Origin: Costus lasius
Taxonomy: Eukaryota > Streptophyta > Magnoliopsida > Zingiberales > Costaceae
Assembly (NCBI GenBank): GCA_027563935.2
Contig: CM050449.1
Coordinates: 75,884,556 to 75,948,555, forward strand
Direction of reading: 5' to 3'
DNA: 64,000 nt
Of this stretch, positions 45,929 through 56,565 are shown piece after piece (the stretch's first letter is position 1; each line of letters begins with the position of its first letter). The notes below the pieces were generated by a model, which saw only the letters and a program-made list of their open reading frames with translations, was not told the origin of the DNA and did no database searches. The position numbers and the translations under genes were made by a program.

Positions 45929-47609
45929 TGTAGGAACCCCTAATTATAGGGGGAAACCCTAAACTTGCAATTCTAACAAGCTTTGCGGAAAAAGGGTTTC
46001 AAGATCGCATATGAATCTATAAGATCAACTTATGTTATGAAAAGGAATCATACCAACGCCATGGATTTGGAAGTCGGTTTGGAAGAAGAGATCAAACTAG
46101 GTCTCCTCCACAAGCCCACACACAAGATGAAGATGCTCACTTCCTTGAGATCTCTTGTGCTAGCAAGACCCTCAAGCCTTCTTGTCGAATGGAAGGGGAT
46201 GATGAATCTCCTTGTTGCCGAGAGCTTCACTTGCCTAGCCTCTCCTTCTCGTCGTCAACCACACCTCAACGAAATTGTCCAAGGCGTTCAAGAGAAGAGC
46301 ACAAACGCTTATGCGTTTAGGCGTTTTTGTGAAACCGGCCATGATGACTTTCCATAAATGGAAGCTCATCATGCCATGCGCTCAAGCCAACCTCAAACGC
46401 ATTTGAGCATTGAACCATGCGTTCACAATTGTGAACCGGTTCAAGCTAAACCGTTTCAATCGACTTTGGTTCATGAACCAAACCGAAATGGCTCAAGCCA
46501 TGTGGTCTAGACCATATTGAACCCCAAGGCTCATGATCTAACCGTTCATCACCTGATGCCCCTGATCTCTTCGATCTAGCATCATCTCTCTCGATCCAAG
46601 CTTATCGATCTCAAGCCCTAATCAATCAAACATGATCAGGCTAGATCTCACTTACAATCAGAGATTAAATCCCCTTAAACTGAACCCAAAGAATTCAGTC
46701 CACACGATCTGACTCAAGCAAGCCATATCATCATATTGTGCGACCCTGAGGGTTTCCTCTAAATGTCGGTAACGATAACTTACGTTATCACGATCAGTGA
46801 GGGGTATCTAGCAACACATCACTGTCTCCCGATATAAAGGAAAGAGTCTTCCAAGACTACTCCCAAACCAAGGCACAAGTGTGACTCTATTCACAAGGCA
46901 TACATTTATCCTTTGCCACTGGATGTTCTTATTGGACAAGCATGTCAAGCTTGTAACTCCAACACGATGAGCATGATTAGATCAGATGAACATAGTCATC
47001 TGGGTATGGCCATACACTTCCTCAATCATCTCATATAAAGGGGGCCCTTTAGAACATCACACTCCTTAAACAAGGATACGGCAATCCTTTATCTATCACA
47101 AGTGCCCTAACCTGACTCAAGCTCACCATCCAAGATAGTCTATAATCATTATGTTTCAAATGATATTGAACTACCTCAAGACAATGACAATCATCATTTA
47201 GAAACACAAGTGATCTCAAGTCAGAGGACATGTGCCACTTGCTGCTTACAAGGATCATTCACATTGTGACAAGCAATGGAATATCCCAGTAGGGTCTGTC
47301 CAGTACATCCAATGTACCCATGAGTCTACATCTTATTCCATGCTCGAAGCATCCTATAAGATTAGCACTCATATTAGTCTCCATCATATCAAGGCTGTCT
47401 CATGTTCACCAAGATATCTCGACTAAGGACATACAGCCTGTCAGCCTAGCTGAACAGCTTTGAGACATTATTCAGAAGCACACTCATTGCAGCAGACAAG
47501 GTAACAACCTGAATAATAACCATGCCTATCATAAACATAAGAGTTTATTACATAATACTTTTACAATCCCAAAGGCCTCAAACATTAGCCTTAAGGGCAT
47601 ACTCCAACA
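45929..47609 (-). repeat. 3' LTR of B3
   Basis: Minus-strand start TGTTGGAGTATGCCC at 47609, end GGTTCCTACA at 45929. It carries the hairpin at 46774-46789. Confidence 0.93.
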
Positions 47610-47620
47610 ATCTCCCACTT
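47610..47620 (-). other. Polypurine tract of B3
   Basis: AAGTGGGAGAT on the minus strand, beside the LTR. Confidence 0.88.
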
Positions 47621-47629
47621 GCACTTAAT

Positions 47630-50600
47630 CTAATGGTTGAGAAATCTCAAACCCATATTATTACAGTGCTTCTCATGCTTCTGCTGCGCCAGAGGCTTGG
47701 TAAGCGGGTCTGCCAGATTGTCATCTGTATGAACCTTGCAAATCTTGATCTCGCCACGATCAATGATCTCCCGGATCAAGTGAAACCGTCTCTGTATGTG
47801 CTTGGACTTCTGGTGCGACCGCGGTTCCTTTGCTTGTGCTATAGCTCCAGTGTTATCACAAAAGATAACCAAAGGATCTGCACTCGAAGGAACGACACCA
47901 AGTTCTCTCACGAACTTACGAATCCACACTGCCTCCTTGGATGCTTCCGAGGCTGCAACATACTCGGCTTCTGTTGTGGAATCAGCAACAGTTGACTGTT
48001 TGAAACTTTTCCACACCACTGCTCCACCATTCAAGCTAAAAACATAGCCTGATTGCGATCGGAAATCATCCTGGTCCGACTGGAACGAAGCGTCAGTATA
48101 TCCCTCTATACTGAGTTCTTCCTGACCACCATATATCAAGAACATATCTTTGGTCCTCCGCAGATATTTTAAAATGTTCTTGACTGCAATCCAGTGCGCC
48201 AAACCTGGATTACTTTGGAATCGACTGGTCACGCTTAACCCGTAAGCGACGTCTGGGCGAGTACACAACATCGCATACATAATGGACCCAATAGCCGAAG
48301 CATAAGGCGTATTGTCCATTTCATCTTTCTCAGTCTGTGTTTGTGGACACTGACTCTTCGAAAGATTCAGACCATGTCTGACTGGAAGATATCCACGTTT
48401 AGAATTCTCTAAATGGAATCTCTCCAGGACTTTATCGATGTAAGTACTCTGGCACAGCCCGAGAAGCCTCTTAGATCTATCCCGGTAGATCTTCACACCT
48501 AGTACATAGGCTGCTTCTCCTAGATCTTTCATCTGAAAACATTTTCCTAACCATGCCTTAACAGCATGCAGTTCAGGAATGTCGTTTCCAATGATCAAGA
48601 TATCATCGACGTAGAGGATTAGGAATGTAATCACGCTCCCACTAAACCTCTTATATACACACGGGTCATCCTCGTTCTTGATGAAACCAAACTCAGAGAT
48701 TGATTCATCAAAACGAATATTCCAGCTTCTTGATGCTTGTTTCAGTCCATAAATGGACTTCTTTAACTTGCATATTTTATGACGATCTGATGGATTAGTG
48801 AAACCTTCCGGTTGTGTCATATACACATCCTCATCCAGATTTCCATTAAGGAAAGCTGTTTTCACATCCATCTGCCAGATCTCATAATCGTAATATGCAG
48901 CTATCGCGAAAAGAATCCGAATAGACTTAAACATGGCTACAGGTGAGAAAGTTTCATCATAATCTATCCCGTAGATTTGTTTGAAACCTTTCGCAACTAG
49001 CCTGCCTTTATAGGTAACCACGTTACCATCCATGTCAATCTTCTTCTTGAAGATCCATTTACAGCCTATAGGGATTACTCCCGGAGGCGGATCAACCAAA
49101 TCCCAGACTTGGTTATCTGACATGGAGTCCATCTCGGCTCGCATAGCATCAAGCCATCTAGCTGACTCCGGTCCACTGACCGCATCCGCATAAGTTAGGG
49201 GTTCATCATTATCAATGATGTAGACTCCGTCATAGCGCTCAGGCTGTCGACGGATCCTACCCGATCTTCGCGGTTCCCGTGATATCTGAGCCTCAGGTTG
49301 TCCAATAACCTGCTCTACCGGCTCAGGCACATCCAACTCTGCTTGACTACTTTGTCCTTCCTCTGGATTCTCATCCAGCTTTATTTCTCTCCCACTGGCC
49401 TCTTGCAGAATAAATTCCTTCTCAAGAAATACGGCCGTCCGAGCAACAAATACCTTGTTCTCCTTGGGATCGTAGAAATAATAACCCTTAGTTTCCTTAG
49501 GGTAACCGACAAAGATGCATTTGTCAGATCTGCTCTCTAGTTTCCCAGAGGCGAGCTTTTTGACATAAGCCTCGCAACCCCAGATCCTGATAAATGTCAA
49601 GCTAGGCTGTTTCCCATACCATAACTCATATGGCGTCTTTAAAACTGCCTTGGATGGCACTCGGTTTAGTACCTTTGCAGCTGTTTCCAGTGCAAAACCC
49701 CAAAAGGAGTATGGAAGAGTAGCCTGACTCATCATAGAACGAACCATATCAAGTAACGTTCTATTTCTCCTCTCGGACACACCATTCCATTGCGGTGTTC
49801 CTGGCGGAGTGAGCTGTGAGATAATCCCACACTCTTTCAGATAGTCAGTAAACGCATGACTCAGGTATTCACCACCTCGATCTGAACGAAGTGCCTTGAT
49901 ATTTCGGCCTAGCTGATTTTGTACTTCATTTTTGAACTCTTTGAACTTGTCAAAAGATTCACTTTTATGTCTCATTAAATAGACATATCCATACCTACTG
50001 AAATCATCAGTAAAGGTAATGAAGTACTGATAGCCACCTCTGGCATGTTTACCAAAAGGCCCACACACATCACTGTGTATTAGGTCCAGTAAACCTGAAG
50101 CCCTTTGACCTTTGTGAGGAAAAGGAGACTTCGTCATTTTACCCATCAAACAAGCTTTGCATGTATCAATCTCCTCATAGGAGAATGATCCCAGCAGTCC
50201 ATGATCATGCAACCGCTTAATGCGCTTCTTGTTTATATGGCCTAAACGACTATGCCATAACAAGGTGCTGTCATCAGCATACTTGGCTTTCTTATTATCA
50301 ATATTTTGTATAGAATTGTCCATGTCCAACATGTATAACCCATTGTTAATTGAACCAGTTGCATACATAATATTATCACGAGATAAAACACACTTTGAAA
50401 TCTTGCATTCAAAGGCAAATCCTTTCCTGACAAGAGCAGGAATAGAGATAATATTCTTTGTGATACTTGGTACAAAATAACAATTGTTTAATTCTAATAC
50501 AATGCCAGATGGTAAAGAAATGAAATAGTCTCCTACAGCAACAGCAGCAACCCGTGCCCCGTTTCCAACGCGTAGGTCTACCTCATGCTGTCCCACCTGC

Positions 50601-51514
50601 CTTCTTCTCTTGAGTTCCTGTACATTTGAACAAATGTGAACTCCACATGCAGTGTCCAACACCCATGATATAGAAGAAGATGAAAACATGACCTCAGTCA
50701 CATATATACCTGAGCCAGAAGCGATGCTTCCCCTCTTATCTCCTTGGAGCGCTTTACAGTCCTTTTTCCAGTGACCCAGCTGGCCACAGTGGAAACACCT
50801 GTTGTCCTTCGACCGCTTCACCTTCTGTTTCAGGGCCTTGCTGTAATTCTTGACAGGGGCCTTGCCCTTCTTCCCCTTCTTCTTGTTCCTAAAAGGAACC
50901 ATCAAGACAGAGGTTGAAGGCTTACCCTTCAGAGTTTCCTCAGTTGTCAAGAGCATATTCAGCAGCTCTGCCGGCGTACAATCGATCTTGTTCATATTAA
51001 AGTTAATGATGAACGCATCGAAAGAAGGCGGAAGAGACTGCAGAATAATGTCCACAGCAAGCTCCTGGTTGATGGTATGCCCCAGTTTCTCCAGAGCCTC
51101 CTTGTGCCCAATCATCTTGAGCACGTGAGCTCCCACTGGGCTCCCCTCAGCCAGTTTGCTCTGAAAGAAGAGCTTCGTCAGATTATAGCGTTCAGTCCTC
51201 GCCTGTGCAGCATACAGCATCTTGAGGTTCGCTATAATTTCTATAGCCGACATGTCCTCATGCTGACGCTGCAGCGGTGGCGTCATAGACGCTAGCATCA
51301 GGCAAGCGACATCAATGCTATCATTGACGTGCTTTTCGTAGGCATCCCGAACCGCCCTTGCGGCGTTCGGAGCGGGCTGCGGCGGTATCGCCGTCTCGAG
51401 GACATACAGTTTCCTCTCTGCCTTAAGAACAATCTTAAGGTGTCCGAACCAGTCAGAGAAGTTCGGCCCAGCAAACTTCTCCCTTTCCAGTAGGGATCGC
51501 ACATTGAAGCTCAT
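47630..51514 (-). CDS. B3 copia gag-pol polyprotein, intact (1294 aa)
   Basis: Full-length polyprotein with the same length and catalytic set as B1 and B2. Its own differences include 208 S to F next to the basic linker, 277 L to F, 379 R, 383 V to M, 429 E to K, 488 S to G beside the first integrase aspartate, and a cluster at 732-738 in the integrase-RT linker. Residues 1-200 and the RT/RNase H half are almost invariant among copies. No stop or frameshift is present. Confidence 0.96.
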   Translation of the reverse strand: MSFNVRSLLEREKFAGPNFSDWFGHLKIVLKAERKLYVLETAIPPQPAPNAARAVRDAYEKHVNDSIDVACLMLASMTPPLQRQHEDMSAIEIIANLKMLYAAQARTERYNLTKLFFQSKLAEGSPVGAHVLKMIGHKEALEKLGHTINQELAVDIILQSLPPSFDAFIINFNMNKIDCTPAELLNMLLTTEETLKGKPSTSVLMVPFRNKKKGKKGKAPVKNYSKALKQKVKRSKDNRCFHCGQLGHWKKDCKALQGDKRGSIASGSGIYVTEVMFSSSSISWVLDTACGVHICSNVQELKRRRQVGQHEVDLRVGNGARVAAVAVGDYFISLPSGIVLELNNCYFVPSITKNIISIPALVRKGFAFECKISKCVLSRDNIMYATGSINNGLYMLDMDNSIQNIDNKKAKYADDSTLLWHSRLGHINKKRIKRLHDHGLLGSFSYEEIDTCKACLMGKMTKSPFPHKGQRASGLLDLIHSDVCGPFGKHARGGYQYFITFTDDFSRYGYVYLMRHKSESFDKFKEFKNEVQNQLGRNIKALRSDRGGEYLSHAFTDYLKECGIISQLTPPGTPQWNGVSERRNRTLLDMVRSMMSQATLPYSFWGFALETAAKVLNRVPSKAVLKTPYELWYGKQPSLTFIRIWGCEAYVKKLASGKLESRSDKCIFVGYPKETKGYYFYDPKENKVFVARTAVFLEKEFILQEASGREIKLDENPEEGQSSQAELDVPEPVEQVIGQPEAQISREPRRSGRIRRQPERYDGVYIIDNDEPLTYADAVSGPESARWLDAMRAEMDSMSDNQVWDLVDPPPGVIPIGCKWIFKKKIDMDGNVVTYKGRLVAKGFKQIYGIDYDETFSPVAMFKSIRILFAIAAYYDYEIWQMDVKTAFLNGNLDEDVYMTQPEGFTNPSDRHKICKLKKSIYGLKQASRSWNIRFDESISEFGFIKNEDDPCVYKRFSGSVITFLILYVDDILIIGNDIPELHAVKAWLGKCFQMKDLGEAAYVLGVKIYRDRSKRLLGLCQSTYIDKVLERFHLENSKRGYLPVRHGLNLSKSQCPQTQTEKDEMDNTPYASAIGSIMYAMLCTRPDVAYGLSVTSRFQSNPGLAHWIAVKNILKYLRRTKDMFLIYGGQEELSIEGYTDASFQSDQDDFRSQSGYVFSLNGGAVVWKSFKQSTVADSTTEAEYVAASEASKEAVWIRKFVRELGVVPSSADPLVIFCDNTGAIAQAKEPRSHQKSKHIQRRFHLIREIIDRGEIKICKVHTDDNLADPLTKPLAQQKHEKHCNNMGLRFLNH

Positions 51515-53140
51515 GGTGTTCGTTGCTGCAGGAATCTACAACAAGCAAGAACAGCAAGGTCAGTATCAATGTTCAGAATCAATCTAGGACTTAAGAAAGA
51601 TTCTTTTTCTCACTATTTTGTCTGACTGAAAAATCCAGTAAACAGTCCGAAAGAGTAACACTCTTTTAGTGAGATGGGATCCAGATTTCATACTTGGTCT
51701 CCGCGTCCCGCTCAGGCGAGATAAGATGCACAGAGATGACAAGCACTAATTTCTGGTAGGCTGTCCCAGCCAATCGCCAACCCGTGCGATTCCCCTTCAT
51801 CTTGGCAATCCAGCAGACTGTGCCAACTGAGTTGGTACAACACAGTCTCTGATCCCAGAGATGGCTGCCTCCATGTGCTACCATATGCGCCACATATGTA
51901 GTCTACATGGTCAAGCTGACCCGACCTACTCCCTGGACCACCACGTGCTATGCTGAGCAACGAGAGGGGATAAATCCCAACTCTGTAACACGCAGGTGAA
52001 ATCCGGCACCGTCTGAAGATAGATGGACGTGCCCACTGAGTGGGTTCAACACGGCTCCAACGATAGTCAGAAAGGTGAGGTTTCGCGTCAGAAGGCTTAC
52101 GAGCTTGATATGTTAGCGTTGGATTTTAGCGGTCTTTTATCTTCTTACTATCAGGCATATCCTATGGCTATAGCAGAAGATAAACATAAACATGCAACTC
52201 TAATTATTTGCAATAAGTAGAAAGCATGATCTTATGTGGTAAAAGCCCATGAACCCTAGTAAGACCTTAATTTTACTTAAGTCTTCACTTGAGCTCCTTG
52301 GCATCTCATCTGGTCCAACCTAGGGCCCTAGCGCCAAGAGCACCTCAGGTGCGCCACCAGCTGAATGCCCCTTTATGATGTGTGCATTTGTACTCTTGTC
52401 TAATCAAAGTACATTTGATCTATCTAGACAAGGTTGACACACAGGTCAACAACATTTCATAAATTAAAACAATGTGATTCGCAGATCACAAATTAATTTA
52501 CAATTTAAACCCAGGCACGCAGGCCCCAGCACAGCACACAATAGGGCAACCCACATAAGACTAAATAGACAAGCATCATGGCATCAAATCATCTTGTGAT
52601 CCAATCAAGAAATTAAATTTTGAAAAACCCCATGGCATCAATTTTAATTTCCTTACGAGCCCTACAACCTTACAATGGTCCATTGATAGGGATCCACTCA
52701 TCCATCTAGTTAGATCCTTTGCCCTTGCATGCACCGAGTCCTAACTGACCCGAGTTGACCTAATGGTCAACCATGCATGCCCCAAGGGCTGAACCACCCC
52801 ATGAGTTTTTGGCAAGCGGGTGTGACCCCGGGCCTAACTCAAGTGTGTTCAGTAGTTGTCTCAACCAGACCTCGCTACACGCCCTAGATGCAGTCAACCT
52901 ATAGCCACCTTGTGCTTGCGCATAGGTGCCATTGGGTCAACCCATCTGAGCTGTCAGATGGTCTGATCAGACTTGGATCTAATCTAGTGGTGACTTCAAC
53001 CCCATCAACCCATCTAAGGGTTTAATGTAGTGGCACCTTAGATCTAATTATGCGCGCAAGATGTAAGGTTTTAGAAAACATTTAGAACATGCGCAATGAT
53101 ACAAACAAACAACATGCTTGCATATAACCCTTAGATCTAA

Positions 53141-53206
53141 GGGGGTCCTCTTCAAGGAGGAGCGCATACTTTAGGGGGTCCCCTTCAACGGGGAGCGCAT
53201 ACTTTA
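53141..53206 (-). repeat. 33-bp tandem duplication with hairpin in B3 leader
   Basis: Two 33-bp units. Unit 1 has TCCTCTTCAAGGAGGA where B1 and B2 have TCCCCTTCAAGGGGGA: a C-G pair replaced by T-A, keeping the stem. Unit 2 (TCCCCTTCAACGGGGA) loses only one inner pair. Confidence 0.75.
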
Positions 53207-53245
53207 TCAAAGCCATGATACAAGCGCAACTTAAAGCATGATATC

Positions 53246-53327
53246 ATGCGCAACTTCATGAAAGCAAGATACATGCGCAACCTCATGAAAACAAGATACA
53301 TGCGCAACCTCATGAAAACAAAGTTAC
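53246..53327 (-). repeat. 27-bp tandem repeats in B3 leader
   Basis: Three units starting at 53246, 53273 and 53300 (27, 27, 28 bp), each ATGCGCAAC(T/C)TCATGAAA followed by an AAGATAC-like end, and a partial fourth. B1 has only a two-copy related repeat. Confidence 0.85.
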
Positions 53328-53404
53328 ATGCGCAAGTAAAAGTAAGCGCAACTTGAATGTATGGATCACAAATAAGCAATCATATAGATCATATCAAGAG
53401 CCTA

Positions 53405-53416
53405 GCTCTGATACCA
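53405..53416 (-). other. Primer-binding site of B3
   Basis: TGGTATCAGAGC on the minus strand, initiator tRNA-Met type, two bases inside the 5' LTR. Confidence 0.92.
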
Positions 53417-53418
53417 AT

Positions 53419-55099
53419 TGTAGGAACCCCTAATTATAGGGGGAAACCCTAAACTTGCAATTCTAACAAGCTTTGCGGAAAAAGGGTTTCAAGATCGCAT
53501 ATGAATCTATAAGATCAACTTATGTTATGAAAAGGAATCAAACCAACGCCATGGATTTGGAAGTCGGTTTGGAAGAAGAGATCAAACTAGGTCTCCTCCA
53601 CAAGCCCACACACAAGATGAAGATGCTCACTTCCTTGAGATCTCTTGTGCTAGCAAGACCCTCAAGCCTTCTTGTCAAATGGAAGGGGATGATGAATCTC
53701 CTTGTTGCCGAGAGCTTCACTTGCCTAGCCTCTCCTTCTCGTCGTCAACCACACCTCAACGAAATTGTCCAAGGCGTTCAAGAGAAGAGCACAAACGCTT
53801 ATGCGTTTAGGCGTTTTTGTGAAACCGGCCATGATGACTTTCCATAAATGGAAGCTCATCATGCCATGCGCTCAAGCCAACCTCAAACGCATTTGAGCAT
53901 TGAACCATGCGTTCACAATTGTGAACCGGTTCAAGCTAAACCGTTTCAATCGACTTTGGTTCATGAACCAAACCGAAATGGCTCAAGCCATGTGGTCTAG
54001 ACCATATTGAACCCCAAGGCTCATGATCTAACCGTTCATCACCTGATGCCCCTGATCTCTTCGATCTAGCATCATCTCTCTCGATCCAAGCTTATCGATC
54101 TCAAGCCCTAATCAATCAAACATGATCAGGCTAGATCTCACTTACAATCAGAGATTAAATCCCCTTAAACTGAACCCAAAGAATTCAGTCCACACGATCT
54201 GACTCAAGCAAGCCATATCATCATATTGTGCGACCCTGAGGGTTTCCTCTAAATGTCGGTAACGATAACTTACGTTATCACGATCAGTGAGGGGTATCTA
54301 GCAACACATCACTGTCTCCCGATATAAAGGAAAGAGTCTTCCAAGACTACTCCCAAACCAAGGCACAAGTGTGACTCTATTCACAAGGCATACATTTATC
54401 CTTTGCCACTGGATGTTCTTATTGGACAAGCATGTCAAGCTTGTAACTCCAACACGATGAGCATGATTAGATCAGATGAACATAGTCATCTGGGTATGGC
54501 CATACACTTCCTCAATCATCTCATATAAAGGGGGCCCTTTAGAACATCACACTCCTTAAACAAGGATACGGCAATCCTTTATCTATCACAAGTGCCCTAA
54601 CCTGACTCAAGCTCACCATCCAAGATAGTCTATAATCATTATGTTTCAAATGATATTGAACTACCTCAAGACAATGACAATCATCATTTAGAAACACAAG
54701 TGATCTCAAGTCAGAGGACATGTGCCACTTGCTGCTTACAAGGATCATTCACATTGTGACAAGCAATGGAATATCCCAGTAGGGTCTGTCCAGTACATCC
54801 AATGTACCCATGAGTCTACATCTTATTCCATGCTCGAAGCATCCTATAAGATTAGCACTCATATTAGTCTCCATCATATCAAGGCTGTCTCATGTTCACC
54901 AAGATATCTCGACTAAGGACATACAGCCTGTCAGCCTAGCTGAACAGCTTTGAGACATTATTCAGAAGCACACTCATTGCAGCAGACAAGGTAACAACCT
55001 GAATAATAACCATGCCTATCATAAACATAAGAGTTTATTACATAATACTTTTACAATCCCAAAGGCCTCAAACATTAGCCTTAAGGGCATACTCCAACA
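53419..55099 (-). repeat. 5' LTR of B3
   Basis: Equal in length and nearly identical to 45929-47609. It carries the hairpin at 54264-54279. Confidence 0.93.
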
Positions 55100-55104
55100 A
55101 TGAG
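55100..55104. repeat. Target-site duplication of B3, right copy
   Basis: ATGAG, matching 45924-45928. Confidence 0.9.
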
Positions 55105-55400
55105 AAGGTCAATGGACAGACAAAGGATTTGCCCCTTCCTTAGGAAGTATGATATCCATGGAGCTCCTCTATGGTTCTATGACTGAGAGTGTATGGCCAT
55201 ACCCAGGTGAGAACCTGTTTTAGCCATAGCCATGTGATTGGGTGAAAACAAGTGGTGACACACTTGTCCAATCGGATATCAGTTCGGCAAAGAGACTGTA
55301 ATGCATCTGTACCTAGTTGCGATGATGGGGATGTCGATGTCGATATCCATTCCAATGACCTGGGTAGCAGCGATACACTGCTAGGTGCCACTCACTGCTC

Positions 55401-55421
55401 GTGTTGACCTTTGGTCAGCAC
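55401..55421 (+). other. Conserved LTR stem-loop (C3 5' LTR)
   Basis: GTG, T, TGACC, loop TTT, GGTCA, G, CAC. The inner arms differ from C1 (TGATC/GATCA) at both sides of a pair, keeping the stem. Confidence 0.6.
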
Positions 55422-56055
55422 TGCCAGCGTTAGAGGAACCTACAGGGTCGCACACCTTGATACTTGAGTTCTCGTATTGATCGGGAAGCCTTATGATCGA
55501 GTTATTGGATAACTCGGATCTATTTTGGAGATTTCATCAGTGCCAATGGGCCTGATGAGATGGAAGAAACTTATTGGAGCCAACTTCTATTTTTGGCATA
55601 TTGGCCGAATTAACCATGGTTACCCTCATTTGACCATGGGTTAAGTTGGATCCGATCCAATCGCTTGGTTAACATGGGTAATGGTTTTTGGGCTAGGCCT
55701 ATTGCTAAGTTGGGCTCACTAATAAGTTGTCATGAAGAGAATAAGGGCAAGAAGAGTATAATGGGGACAAGTCTTCTCCCCTAGGCGCCTATGGGCATAA
55801 TGGGGAGAAGTGGCACAATTTGCTTCATAAGGAAGCAATTGGCGCCTCCCCCCTTTATCCGTTATGGTGTGAATGCCTATATGGCATTGCTTGGGGCGCA
55901 AGGCAAGGCCTTGGCGCACAAAGAAATGCATGGGCACAAAAGGAATGGTTGAATGAGAATTATGAAAATGTCTTGGAGACTTTCCTTGCCTCAAACCTTC
56001 TCATCCTAGCCACCCACTTGTCTTGATCCTAGCCTTTCATAAACCACCTCTTGCC

Positions 56056-56064
56056 CTATAAATG
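56056..56064 (+). promoter_or_regulatory. TATA box in C3 5' LTR
   Basis: CTATAAATG, at the same LTR position as 5611 in C1 and 63551 in the C3 3' LTR. Confidence 0.55.
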
Positions 56065-56553
56065 AGCACCTAGCTGTCCCCTCTCATGAGTGATCAATCC
56101 TTGGAGGCGTAAGCAATAGAGAGGGGCGAAAGCTTGGAGGCTCTTGGCGCAACTTCTCTTCCTCCAACATCTAGCCGCAAGCACAAGTCTTCTTCTCCTT
56201 TCCGCTTGGCGCAAGGAGCTTTGGTGCTTGGCGGCTTGAACTTGGTTACTTCTTCAAATGGCGCATCCTCTCCTCTTGGTGGTGCAAGTGAAGTGGAGCA
56301 TCTCCTTAAGGCTTGGATCTTCTTCCCGAGGCTAACACCGTGAGACTGCAGAGGGCGCACACTTGGGCGCCTACATCGGCATCACTCCAAACCGCTCTTA
56401 AGGTATTTCCTAACTCATCGTGTCGACTCTCTTGCATGCGATCTTCACTGGGTTTTTGGGACCGGCCTGTTTCGGGGACATTCTTCCGCTATGCAATGTA
56501 TGTATGTCTATGACTCTGAAAAATTGTAAAATGTCCCCGGGGTTTGCTAACAG

Positions 56554-56565
56554 TGGTATCAGAGG
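56554..56565 (+). other. Primer-binding site of C3
   Basis: TGGTATCAGAGG begins one base after the LTR end. Eleven of twelve bases match the initiator tRNA-Met type site. Confidence 0.88.

Larger units (their letters stand above)
51515..53404 (-). other. 5' leader of B3
   Basis: About 1.9 kb, slightly longer than in B1 and B2 because of extra 27-bp tandem repeats close to the PBS. No gene recognised. Confidence 0.8.
45929..55099 (-). mobile_element. Intact copia element B3 inside the C3 5' LTR
   Basis: Complete 9171-bp minus-strand copia element: 1681-bp LTRs, perfect PBS, PPT, ATGAG duplication and intact polyprotein. I noticed two LTR differences (near 46048 and 46187 against 53538 and 53677). 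The C3 3' LTR gives the empty-site sequence and confirms both ends to the base. Confidence 0.96.
55105..56552 (+). repeat. C3 5' LTR, second part
   Basis: Resumes the C3 LTR after B3 and ends GGTTTGCTAACA at 56552. It lacks about 40 bp near 56340 that are present in the C3 3' LTR (63835-63875) and in C1. The hairpin is at 55401-55421. Confidence 0.9.

Noticed and set aside
53246..53327. Short regularly spaced repeats that could suggest a CRISPR array.
   Set aside because: Units are directly tandem with no spacers, and this is a plant retrotransposon leader.
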